A stretch of DNA of 15,045 bases from Prevotellaceae bacterium UBA6417 (lineage in GTDB: Bacteria > Bacteroidota > Bacteroidia > Bacteroidales > Bacteroidaceae): contig DJPH01000039.1 in NCBI GenBank assembly GCA_002439755.1, forward strand, positions 1 to 15,045, in the 5' to 3' direction. Positions 1 to 6,755 of the stretch are shown piece by piece. The position numbers and the translations under genes were made by a program. Below the pieces are notes generated by a model. It ran no database searches. It had not been told where the DNA came from and saw only the letters and a program-made list of their open reading frames with translations. Position 1 is the first letter of the stretch, and every line of letters starts with the position of its first letter.

Positions 1-15
1 ACTATTTTAATGGTG

Positions 16-23
16 CAAAGATA
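16..23 (-). promoter_or_regulatory. Possible Bacteroidetes -7 box reading out of the left edge
   Basis: On the minus strand these bases read TATCTTTG, an exact match to the Bacteroidetes -7 consensus TAnnTTTG. They point towards the left edge, so any gene they serve lies outside the window. I find no TTG at the expected 19-20 bases upstream, so only half of the promoter is supported. The surrounding sequence is very AT-rich, which raises the chance of a coincidental match. Confidence 0.35.
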
Positions 24-76
24 TATAGATATAACGAACTCTATATTCGCATTATTGTGTTAATGTATAACATTTT

Positions 77-525
77 CTACATATTTCTTTTTTTTCTTTT
101 TTTTATCTGTGCATTATCATACGCCAAGAATATCGTCAAGAACACAGAAACCGCAAGGATGCAAGCCATGCAGATAACCAAGAACTGGCGGAAGTGTTCA
201 CTCCGATACATTCTCTTTATCCAATACCAGGGATATGTCAGGAAAATGAAGCGTGGCAAGTCTTTCATTGTCAGTGGCATGGATGGCTGCTCTTTTGCCT
301 TGGATTTCTTCGCTTGCATAAGCTTCATCATTGCTGCATATCGTTTCTCCGTCAGTTGGATATTATAGTTTCTGCATTCTTGTTGCAGTTGGCTGTGACC
401 GTGTTATACATATTGGTAAGTTCCGTGAAAACTAAGACGAGCTTGTCCACATACTTCTCGTCATCATAAAGGCGAGACTGCAAGACGGTGCTGATGGTAT
501 CAGATATAAGAGCTCTGTATGAGCA
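77..525 (-). pseudogene. Decayed gene for a small single-helix membrane protein, frameshifted and lacking a start
   Basis: Two adjoining open stretches on the minus strand look like pieces of one gene. The upstream piece (525 to 355) reads about 57 codons, including LYDDEKYVDKLVLVFTEL, and ends at TGA 354-352. The downstream piece (403 to 77) is in another frame. It continues with QLTEKRYAAMMKLM and a basic, Pro-containing stretch, then has one hydrophobic helix (FLVICMACILAVSVFLTIFL) and a Lys/Arg-rich end, with stop TAG at 77-79. The two frames overlap between 403 and 355, and one missing base (or two extra) there would join them. No ATG opens the upstream piece: it begins directly after the stop codon of the HAD gene, in the same frame. 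The restored product would have a charged, probably helical cytoplasmic part and one C-terminal membrane segment. The style resembles small proteins of Bacteroidales accessory elements, but I do not recognise the family and assign no function. Plus-strand open frames here appear to be shadows. Confidence 0.5.
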
Positions 526-1385
526 CTATGCCTTAGACAAACCTTTCTTTTGATGTAAGTCCAGTAAACGTTTAAATTCGTAGTCAGCCTTTATTTTGTC
601 GAGTACTCGTTTTACTATCATGTGCATTTCTTTACCTTCCGTATAGTCAGCCCTACAAATAAAGTTTACTCTGTTATCTCTGATAAGCTGTTGGGCAGTA
701 GCTTTCTTGTTGTTATTTGCGTATACAGCTATAGAATGACCTCCGTGTTCTTTAGCCATTTTCATACAAGGAATGTCTGTTTCCCCATCACCAAAGTAAA
801 TCATGCGAGAGAATGGTATGGGACGTTCATCTTCTGGGATGTATTGGTTTATTTTACGATTATCACTTATCTCCTTTATTCCCTTGTTTATCTTAAAAAT
901 AAACTGTGTCTTAGCCGTATAGTCTACTGCCACTGCTGGCCATACAGCAATACCGTCAATGTCATAAAGGAACGAACTGGCATAAATATTCTCAAACTCT
1001 TTTGCTATTGGCGTCCCTTCTATCATTTCTTTTAATCCGGAAGAGTTTATGTAATGCTTCACATCCAAACCTACACTTCTCCCATATTCGTTGATGAGCG
1101 AGAACCATTCTTTTACGCCATCAAATAGTTCTACGTTTTTGCCAAACTCCTGAAATGATTCACGCTTCAACGATATTCTGTTCATTTTTGCTTCAGTGAG
1201 CATTTGGTACATATATGTCAGAATGCCGTTAGCATCTTGACCTTCTGACAATTTACGGTTTTGCTCCCAAAATATTTCCTTGGTTTTACCCGTGGCCTGT
1301 ATGAAACCAAACTCTTGCATATTGCCAGGAGATAATGTTCCTCAAAATCATAAATTAAAGCTACTACAGGTCGTTTCTTTGCCAT
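526..1385 (-). pseudogene. HAD-superfamily phosphatase gene, frameshifted in catalytic motif I
   Basis: The intact gene would encode a 286-residue haloacid-dehalogenase-type hydrolase, probably a cytoplasmic phosphatase of unknown substrate. From ATG at 1385 the frame reads MAKKRPVVALIYDF and then breaks. The frame that should follow (GTLSPGNMQEFGFIQATG) is one base out of register. Inserting one base between 1342 and 1341 turns GAGGAACA into GACGGAACA and restores DFDGTLSPGN, the HAD motif I with its nucleophile Asp13 and acid/base Asp15. The rest is open to TAG at 526. It includes motif IV-like GDGETD (restored residues 199-204), a likely motif II Ser near 115 and a motif III Lys near 165. 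As sequenced, translation from 1385 leaves the HAD frame after Phe14. An internal ATG at 1320 could give 264 residues, but without motif I and so without catalysis. The gene starts 99 bases after the dnaK stop, just beyond the dnaK terminator, and I see no promoter of its own. A true mutation and a sequencing error cannot be told apart here. Confidence 0.85.
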
Positions 1386-1407
1386 AAAATTTAATGGTTT
1401 ATGAATT

Positions 1408-1449
1408 AAAAAAGGCGTACAACTCAAAATCTAATTCAAGTTGTACGCC
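1408..1449 (-). terminator. Intrinsic terminator of dnaK
   Basis: An 11-bp perfect inverted repeat, GGCGTACAACT at 1414-1424 and AGTTGTACGCC at 1439-1449, encloses a 14-base loop. Read on the minus strand it is followed by six T residues (1413-1408). It lies 35 bases beyond the dnaK stop codon and just before the HAD start at 1385, so HAD transcription would need read-through or a promoter hidden within the hairpin. Confidence 0.85.
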
Positions 1450-1483
1450 CTTTGCTATTTATTCCTATTTGAAATATCGATTA

Positions 1484-3412
1484 TTACTTCACCTCCTCGA
1501 AGTCTGCGTCTTGTATATCATCCTTTCCTTGACCATTGGAATCACCGGCATTTGTCTGCTGGCTTCCGGCTTCGGCACCGGCACCTGCTTGAGGTCCTGC
1601 CTGGCCTGTTTGCTGGTACATCTGCGCACTTGCGGCCTGCCATGCGGCATTCAATTCTGCTATTGCGGCATCGATTGCTGCCAAATCAGCAGCCTTGTGG
1701 GCATCTTTCAGCTTTTGAAGAGCAGCTTCTATTGCCGGCTTCTTATCGGCGGGAACTTTGTCGCCCAATTCCTTCAACTGATTTTCAGTCTGGAATACCA
1801 TGCTGTCGGCTTGATTCAATTTGTCAATTTTCTCGCGTTCTTTTTTGTCGGCTTCGGCATTTGCAGTAGCCTCGGCTTTCATACGATCTATTTCATCCTT
1901 GCTCAGGCCGCTCGAAGCTTCTATACGGATGGCTTGTTCCTTGCCCGTAGCCTTGTCTTTTGCAGATACTTTCAATATGCCGTTGGCATCAATATCAAAG
2001 CTGACTTCGATTTGTGGCACACCTCTGCGAGCCGGTGCTATGCCGGTCAAATTGAACTGGCCTATGCTCTTGTTCTGGGCAGCCATCGGACGCTCACCTT
2101 GCAATACGTGTATGGTGACTTCGGTCTGATTGTCGGCTGCTGTTGAGAACGTTTCGCTCTTTTTGCACGGTATTGTGGTATTGGCGTCTATCAATTTGGT
2201 CATTACACCACCTAAGGTTTCAATACCTAATGACAGCGGAGTTACATCAAGCAATACGATATCGCCGACTCCGGCCTCTTTGTTCAGGATGGCACCTTGT
2301 ATGGATGCACCGATTGCTACTACCTCATCCGGGTTAACGCCTTTTGAAGGAGCTTTGCCGAAATAGTTTTGAACCAATGTCTGTACTGCAGGTATACGGC
2401 TTGAACCACCTACCAATATGACTTCATCAATGTCTGCCGGTGTCAGCTTGGCATCTGCTATGGCTTTCTGACAGGGTTCAAGGCAGGCTTGTATCAAGTC
2501 ATGAGCCAAAGCTTCGAACTTTGCACGTGTCAATGTCTTTACCAAGTGTTTAGGCACACCGCCTACGGGCATGATGTAGGGCAGATTTATTTCTGTGGTC
2601 GTAGATGACGACAGTTCTATCTTTGCTTTTTCGGCTGCTTCTTTCAGACGCTGCATGGCCATGGGGTCTTGTGTCAGGTCGGCACCCTCGTCTTTCTTGA
2701 ATTCTTCTACCAGCCAATTGATGATTGCGTGGTCGAAGTCATCGCCACCCAGATGGGTGTTACCGTTGGTTGAAAGTACCTCAAATACACCGCCTCCGAA
2801 TTCCAGGATTGAAATATCGAATGTTCCTCCACCTAAGTCGAAGACTGCGATTTTCATGTCCTTGTTTGATTTGTCCAAGCCATATGCCAATGCGGCTGCT
2901 GTCGGCTCGTTGACGATACGGCGTACGTTGAGTCCTGCAATTTCACCGGCTTCTTTTGTTGCCTGACGCTGAGAGTCACTGAAGTATGCTGGTACAGTAA
3001 TGACTGCATCCTTTACTTCTTCGCCCAGATAGTCTTCGGCTGTCTTTTTCATCTTCTGAAGGATGATTGCCGAGATTTCCTGTGGCGTATATTGACGGCC
3101 ATCAATTTCCACGCGGGCTGTGTTGTTGTCTCCACGCACTACGTTATAAGGTACTCGTGCTATTTCTTTTTGAACCATGTCGTAGGGCTCACCCATGAAA
3201 CGTTTGATTGAATATATCGTACGCTTCGGATTGGTAATGGCCTGACGCTTTGCAGGGTCACCGACCTTACGTTCGCCACCTTCTACGAATGCAACTACTG
3301 AAGGAGTTGTGCGCTTGCCTTCGCTGTTTGCTATTACTACAGGTTCGTTACCTTCAAATACTGCAACGCAACTGTTTGTAGTTCCTAAGTCGATTCCAAT
3401 AATCTTTCCCAT
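1484..3412 (-). CDS. dnaK: Molecular chaperone DnaK (Hsp70)
   Basis: This is the ATP-dependent Hsp70 chaperone, which binds exposed hydrophobic peptide segments in the cytoplasm and works with DnaJ and GrpE in folding and heat-shock recovery. The 642-residue length is normal for the family. All three Hsp70 signatures are visible in the nucleotide-binding domain: IDLGTTNSCVAV at residues 7-18, FDLGGGTFDIS at 191-201 and VILVGGSSRIPAVQ at 331-344. The interdomain linker VLLDVTPLSL lies at 386-395, followed by the substrate-binding domain and a helical lid. The tail is rich in Gln, Gly and Ala and ends in acidic DADFEEVK, similar to the EEVD-like ends of bacterial DnaK. The ATG at 3412 gives the standard N-terminus MGKIIGIDLG and follows an A-rich leader. 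Neither grpE nor dnaJ is adjacent, and the gene sits alone between its own terminator and that of alaS. No CIRCE element (the HrcA operator) is present upstream. The identification is certain. Confidence 0.99.
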   Translation of the reverse strand: MGKIIGIDLGTTNSCVAVFEGNEPVVIANSEGKRTTPSVVAFVEGGERKVGDPAKRQAITNPKRTIYSIKRFMGEPYDMVQKEIARVPYNVVRGDNNTARVEIDGRQYTPQEISAIILQKMKKTAEDYLGEEVKDAVITVPAYFSDSQRQATKEAGEIAGLNVRRIVNEPTAAALAYGLDKSNKDMKIAVFDLGGGTFDISILEFGGGVFEVLSTNGNTHLGGDDFDHAIINWLVEEFKKDEGADLTQDPMAMQRLKEAAEKAKIELSSSTTTEINLPYIMPVGGVPKHLVKTLTRAKFEALAHDLIQACLEPCQKAIADAKLTPADIDEVILVGGSSRIPAVQTLVQNYFGKAPSKGVNPDEVVAIGASIQGAILNKEAGVGDIVLLDVTPLSLGIETLGGVMTKLIDANTTIPCKKSETFSTAADNQTEVTIHVLQGERPMAAQNKSIGQFNLTGIAPARRGVPQIEVSFDIDANGILKVSAKDKATGKEQAIRIEASSGLSKDEIDRMKAEATANAEADKKEREKIDKLNQADSMVFQTENQLKELGDKVPADKKPAIEAALQKLKDAHKAADLAAIDAAIAELNAAWQAASAQMYQQTGQAGPQAGAGAEAGSQQTNAGDSNGQGKDDIQDADFEEVK

Positions 3413-3457
3413 AATGTTATTCTTTTTATTTGTTTATATTCAAGTTTTCTGTAGTAG

Positions 3458-3503
3458 CTTGCGCTACGCTTTTCAATACTACAACTTGCGTGCCAAACTT
3501 GCG
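3458..3503 (-). repeat. Three CGCAAG repeats in the dnaK leader region
   Basis: The minus strand carries CGCAAG three times upstream of dnaK, beginning at 3503, 3490 and 3463. The first two are 13 bases apart and share CGCAAGTT. The third sits in a small hairpin with stem GTAGC/GCTAC (3454-3458 and 3463-3467) and a GCAA tetraloop on the transcribed strand. No convincing TAnnTTTG promoter was found here, the nearest being TAGTATTG without a properly placed TTG. The repeats might be an operator or chance. Confidence 0.35.
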
Positions 3504-3520
3504 TTGCACTAAGATTTGAC

Positions 3521-3562
3521 AGAAAGAAATAGTCCGATTCTCATAAAGAACCGGACTATTTC
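3521..3562 (-). terminator. Intrinsic terminator of alaS
   Basis: An 11-bp perfect inverted repeat, GAAATAGTCCG at 3526-3536 and CGGACTATTTC at 3552-3562, pairs further through TTCT/AGAA towards the loop after one A/C mismatch, leaving a 5-base CATAA loop. On the minus strand the hairpin lies 23 bases beyond the alaS stop and is followed by a T-rich tail (TTTCT). It separates alaS from dnaK. The plus-strand side is also T-rich, so it could act in both directions, although no plus-strand gene ends here. Confidence 0.8.
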
Positions 3563-3585
3563 CTTTTTCGATGAATATGGTAAAG

Positions 3586-6204
3586 CTATAAAGCTGCTAA
3601 CTCTATCACTTTCTCTATGGCTGCATTAAGGCCGTCGGGATTCTTTCCGCCGGCTGTGGCAAAATGTGGTGCTCCTCCACCGCCACCTTGAATCAGACGT
3701 GCTGCCTCGCGCACCATCCGGCCGGCATCCAACTTATGTTCTGCCACGAGGTCTTTGCTCAACATGACTGTCAGTGTGGGCTTTCCGGCTGCAATGCTGC
3801 CGAATACAAACAGTAAGCTGCCTGGAACATCATTGGCTATCTTGAATGCAATGTTTTTCACTACGTCGGCAGGAATTTTCATTTGGCATCTGATTACCTT
3901 CACGCCGTTAACGGTTTCTGCCGTGTCCTTAAGCTTGGCAGCCAATTGCTCTTCCTTTTCTTTCACATAGGTTTCAACTTTGCGTTTTAGCTCTGCATTG
4001 TCGTCTAATGCCTTTTTGACCATTGCGGGCAGGTCTTTTGCATTGTTCATCAATTCGCGCATGGCTGTCAGTGTGTCTTGCATCACATATAATGCCTCTT
4101 CTGCCGCTTTGCCTGTTACGGCTTCTATGCGGCGTACGCCGGCGGCTACGGAGCTTTCGGCTACGATATGAAAGAGGCCTATGCGTCCGGTGCTCTTTGC
4201 ATGACATCCGCCGCACAGCTCTACACTTTCTCCGAAGCGCACAACGCGCACTTTGTCACCATATTTTTCACCGAACAAGGCGATTGCACCCATTTTACGG
4301 GCTTCTTCGATGGGCAGCTCACGATATTCGTTCAATGGCAAGTCTTCGCGAATATGCGCATTTACGATTCGTTCCACCCGGCGTAGCTCTTCGGGTGTGA
4401 CTTTCTGGAAATGCGAGAAGTCGAAACGCAGATAGTCGGAAGTAACCAACGAGCCTTTTTGCTCTACGTGCGTTCCAAGCACCTGTCGCAATGCCTGGTC
4501 GAGCAAATGAGTGGCCGTATGATTGGCTTCGCTTGCATGCCGGCGCTCTCTGTCGACTTTTGCCGTAAATTCGGCTTCGGGCTTGACGGGCAGCTTTTCG
4601 GTTATGTGAATGGGAAGATTGTTTTCCCTGCGTGTGTCTGTTATCTGTATTTTCTCGTCTGCGTTTGCCAATACTCCGCGATCGCCTACTTGTCCGCCCA
4701 TTTCGGCATAAAATGGCGTTACATCCAATACCAATTCAAAGAATGTGTGTTTCTTTTGAACCACTTTCCGATAGCGCAGAATGTGGCATTCGGCCTCCAG
4801 GCTGTCCCAGCCGACAAAGCGGGTCTCACCTTCGCGGATGACAACCCAATCGCCTGTTTCGACACTGGCAGCATTGCGGGCTCTCTCTTTCTGCTTCTGC
4901 ATTTCTTCGTTGAACGATGCTGTATCGACCGTGAGCCCTTGCTCGGCACATATCAGCTCCGTCAGATCGAGCGGGAAGCCATAGGTGTCAAAAAGCATGA
5001 AAGCCTGCGAGCCGTCTACGACACTTGCACCGCGTTTCTTGGTTTCGGCAATCACTCCGTCGAGCAGATTGATGCCTGTAGCCAGTGTGCGTAGGAACGA
5101 CTCCTCTTCTTCTTTCATCACCTTTGAGATAAGCACTTTTTGTGCCTCTAATTCGGGATAGGCTTTTCCCATTTCATTGATTAAGGTAGGCAGCAATTTA
5201 TACATGAAAGCCTCCTGGAATCCAAGGAATGTATATCCGTAACGCACGGCACGGCGCAAGATGCGGCGTATGACATAACCGGCTTTGGCGTTGCCGGGAA
5301 GCTGGCCGTCGGCAATGCTGAAAGCTATGGCGCGCACATGGTCAGCTATGACGCGCATGGCCACATCCTTTTTTTCATCCTTGCCATATTCCGTGGCAGA
5401 AAGGCGGCTTATTTCTTTTATCAGGGGTTGGAAGACATCGGTATCATAATTGGAATTCTTGCCCTGCATCACGGCGCACAAGCGTTCAAAACCCAGTCCG
5501 GTGTCTATGACATGCTTGGGCAGGGGCTCGAGCGAGTGGTCGGCTTTACGGTTGTATTGCATAAATACAAGGTTCCAGATTTCTATTACATGCGGATTGT
5601 CTTTGTTGACGAGCGAAGCACCGCTTTCGGCCTTTTTTTCTTCTTCAGAGCGAAGGTCTATATGAATTTCGGAACAGGGGCCGCAAGGACCTGTATCGCC
5701 CATTTCCCAAAAGTTATCGTGCTTGTTACCATTGATAATGTGGTCTTTTGGCAAAAAACGTTCCCAATAGCCGGCGGCCTCGTCATCTCGCTTGAGACCC
5801 TCATCGGGCGCTCCCTCAAATACGGTGGCATAAAGATTGGCCGGGTCTATCTTCAGAACGTCTACCAGATATTCCCAGGCCCAACTGATGGCCTCTTTCT
5901 TGAAATAGTCACCGAAACTCCAATTTCCCAACATCTCGAACATCGTATGATGATAGGTGTCGTGGCCTACTTCTTCCAAATCGTTGTGTTTGCCGCTCAC
6001 GCGCAAGCATTTCTGTGAATCGGTACAGCGACGGCTTTTGGGCTCTCGATTACCGAGGATGATATCCTTAAACTGGTTCATGCCGGCATTTGTAAACATC
6101 AATGTCGGGTCGTCTTTGATTACCATCGGAGCCGATGGCACTATCAGGTGGCCATGCCGCTCAAAGAACTTCTTGAAGCTCTCTCTTATTTCATTTGCTG
6201 TCAT
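3586..6204 (-). CDS. alaS: Alanine--tRNA ligase
   Basis: The enzyme charges tRNA-Ala with alanine using ATP and removes mischarged Ser or Gly with its editing domain. Its 872 residues match the usual bacterial length. The class II catalytic core opens with MTANEIRESFKKFFERHGH and has the family sequence DPTLMFTNAGMNQFK at about 32-46. The editing domain shows the zinc-binding HTATH (His562, His566) and CGGCH (Cys664, His668); the family more often has CGGTH at the second site, and the substituted Cys does not replace a ligand. A helical linker (about 715-765) leads to the C-Ala domain, with a glycine run near 840-844 followed by APHFATAGG. The ATG at 6204 gives the standard N-terminus and lies about 20 bases after a consensus promoter. 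The gene has its own terminator downstream. It diverges from a MerR-family gene with which it shares promoter DNA, so the two may be co-regulated, though that is inference. Confidence 0.99.
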   Translation of the reverse strand: MTANEIRESFKKFFERHGHLIVPSAPMVIKDDPTLMFTNAGMNQFKDIILGNREPKSRRCTDSQKCLRVSGKHNDLEEVGHDTYHHTMFEMLGNWSFGDYFKKEAISWAWEYLVDVLKIDPANLYATVFEGAPDEGLKRDDEAAGYWERFLPKDHIINGNKHDNFWEMGDTGPCGPCSEIHIDLRSEEEKKAESGASLVNKDNPHVIEIWNLVFMQYNRKADHSLEPLPKHVIDTGLGFERLCAVMQGKNSNYDTDVFQPLIKEISRLSATEYGKDEKKDVAMRVIADHVRAIAFSIADGQLPGNAKAGYVIRRILRRAVRYGYTFLGFQEAFMYKLLPTLINEMGKAYPELEAQKVLISKVMKEEEESFLRTLATGINLLDGVIAETKKRGASVVDGSQAFMLFDTYGFPLDLTELICAEQGLTVDTASFNEEMQKQKERARNAASVETGDWVVIREGETRFVGWDSLEAECHILRYRKVVQKKHTFFELVLDVTPFYAEMGGQVGDRGVLANADEKIQITDTRRENNLPIHITEKLPVKPEAEFTAKVDRERRHASEANHTATHLLDQALRQVLGTHVEQKGSLVTSDYLRFDFSHFQKVTPEELRRVERIVNAHIREDLPLNEYRELPIEEARKMGAIALFGEKYGDKVRVVRFGESVELCGGCHAKSTGRIGLFHIVAESSVAAGVRRIEAVTGKAAEEALYVMQDTLTAMRELMNNAKDLPAMVKKALDDNAELKRKVETYVKEKEEQLAAKLKDTAETVNGVKVIRCQMKIPADVVKNIAFKIANDVPGSLLFVFGSIAAGKPTLTVMLSKDLVAEHKLDAGRMVREAARLIQGGGGGAPHFATAGGKNPDGLNAAIEKVIELAAL

Positions 6205-6229
6205 TGCAATTCTTTTTTAGCTGAAAACA

Positions 6230-6260
6230 TTGCAAAGTTAGCGGTTTTTCTGTACATTTG
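6230..6260 (+). promoter_or_regulatory. merR-type gene promoter
   Basis: TTG at 6230-6232 is followed after 20 bases by TACATTTG at 6253-6260, a full match to TTG / TAnnTTTG. The predicted start is near 6266, about 38 bases before the ATG at 6304. Each box of this promoter directly abuts the opposite box of the divergent alaS promoter, so the two overlap almost completely. Confidence 0.75.
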
Positions 6261-6264
6261 CAAA
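6233..6264 (-). promoter_or_regulatory. alaS promoter
   Basis: On the minus strand TTTG (complement of 6264-6261) is followed after exactly 20 bases by TAACTTTG (complement of 6240-6233), a full match to the Bacteroidetes TTTG / TAnnTTTG promoter. The predicted transcript start is near 6226, giving a short leader of roughly 22 bases before the alaS ATG at 6204. Confidence 0.75.
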
Positions 6265-6267
6265 TGT
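6254..6267. promoter_or_regulatory. 14-bp perfect palindrome, possible operator
   Basis: ACATTTGCAAATGT is a perfect 14-bp palindrome. It covers most of the -7 box of the merR-type gene and all of the -33 box of alaS. A dimeric regulator bound here would be placed to affect both promoters, and the adjacent MerR-family protein is the obvious candidate. Part of the symmetry follows from the two opposed boxes themselves, so function is unproven. Confidence 0.4.
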
Positions 6268-6303
6268 TCTTTAAGTAAAGACGATTGTTTTACATTGTTT
6301 TCT

Positions 6304-6672
6304 ATGGCATTAAATCAAAACAAGAACCTGAAGCAGTATTATTCCATCAGCGAAGTTGCCGAAAAATTCGGAGTGGCAGAGTCATTGCTGCGCTACTGGG
6401 AACAAGAATTTCCTCAAATAAAGCCGCACAAAGCCGGACGCAACATCCGCCAATATACCGCCGAAGACATTGAAACCATTCAAGTGGTGTATAACCTGCT
6501 GAAAGTGCGTGGTCTCAAAATTGCCAAAGCGCGTGAAATGCTCAAAAACAACAAAAAAGGCGAGCAAGATACAAGCGAAGTCATAGACCGGCTAAAACTG
6601 ATTCGTCAGAAACTGGTGGGCCTGCGTCAGGCCATGAACCAGCTCGACCCCGATTTGATTTCCGAACAGTGA
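6304..6672 (+). CDS. MerR-family transcriptional regulator, HTH domain only
   Basis: This is a 122-residue DNA-binding protein. The winged-helix MerR domain runs from about residue 12 to 81: helix-turn-helix YYSISEVAEKFGVAESLLRYW, wing region IKPHKAGRNIRQYTAED and helices IQVVYNLLKVRGLKIAKAREML. The family usually has this domain followed by a dimerisation helix and an effector domain. Here only about 40 residues follow, mostly a charged helix (about 92-113) that could form the dimer coiled coil, with no metal-binding cysteines and no ligand domain. The effector, if any, is unknown. The ATG at 6304 was chosen over the longer open frame back to 6148 because the predicted promoter ends at 6260 and the transcript should begin near 6266. 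The gene diverges from alaS and converges with cls. MerR proteins usually act at promoters near their own gene, so the shared alaS/merR region is a plausible target, but that is inference. Confidence 0.9.
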   Translation: MALNQNKNLKQYYSISEVAEKFGVAESLLRYWEQEFPQIKPHKAGRNIRQYTAEDIETIQVVYNLLKVRGLKIAKAREMLKNNKKGEQDTSEVIDRLKLIRQKLVGLRQAMNQLDPDLISEQ

Positions 6673-6680
6673 CAATTGCG

Positions 6681-6720
6681 AATTTGCTGCGTCCGAAAAA
6701 ATCCTTAGGGGCTGCAAATT
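6681..6720. other. Imperfect inverted repeat between convergent genes
   Basis: AATTTGCTGC (6681-6690) and GCTGCAAATT (6711-6720) pair over ten positions with one T/T mismatch and a 20-base loop. It lies between the end of the merR-type gene and the end of cls, where a shared terminator would be expected. Neither side has a clear T run, so I call it a possible terminator only. Confidence 0.35.
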
Positions 6721-6755
6721 AAAAATCACAGGCTTTATATTCTCTACAGTAGGGA

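Noticed and set aside
1..525. Insertion sequence or attachment site at the left edge
   Set aside because: No transposase motif, terminal inverted repeat or target duplication could be recognised; only a decayed gene and T-rich tracts (about 88-103) are visible.
1394..2146. Long plus-strand open frame (250 codons) opposite the end of dnaK
   Set aside because: It lies entirely over the terminator and the C-terminal part of a certain dnaK gene, has Cys/Leu-rich composition typical of an antisense shadow, and shows no domain or promoter.
3413..3525. CIRCE/HrcA operator upstream of dnaK
   Set aside because: TTGCACTAA-like bases occur near 3504-3512, but the paired inverted half-site at nine bases is absent.
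4411..6018. Plus-strand open frames of 227 and 226 codons opposite alaS
   Set aside because: Both are antisense to conserved alaS codons and show no start signals or recognisable domains; they arise from the codon bias of alaS.
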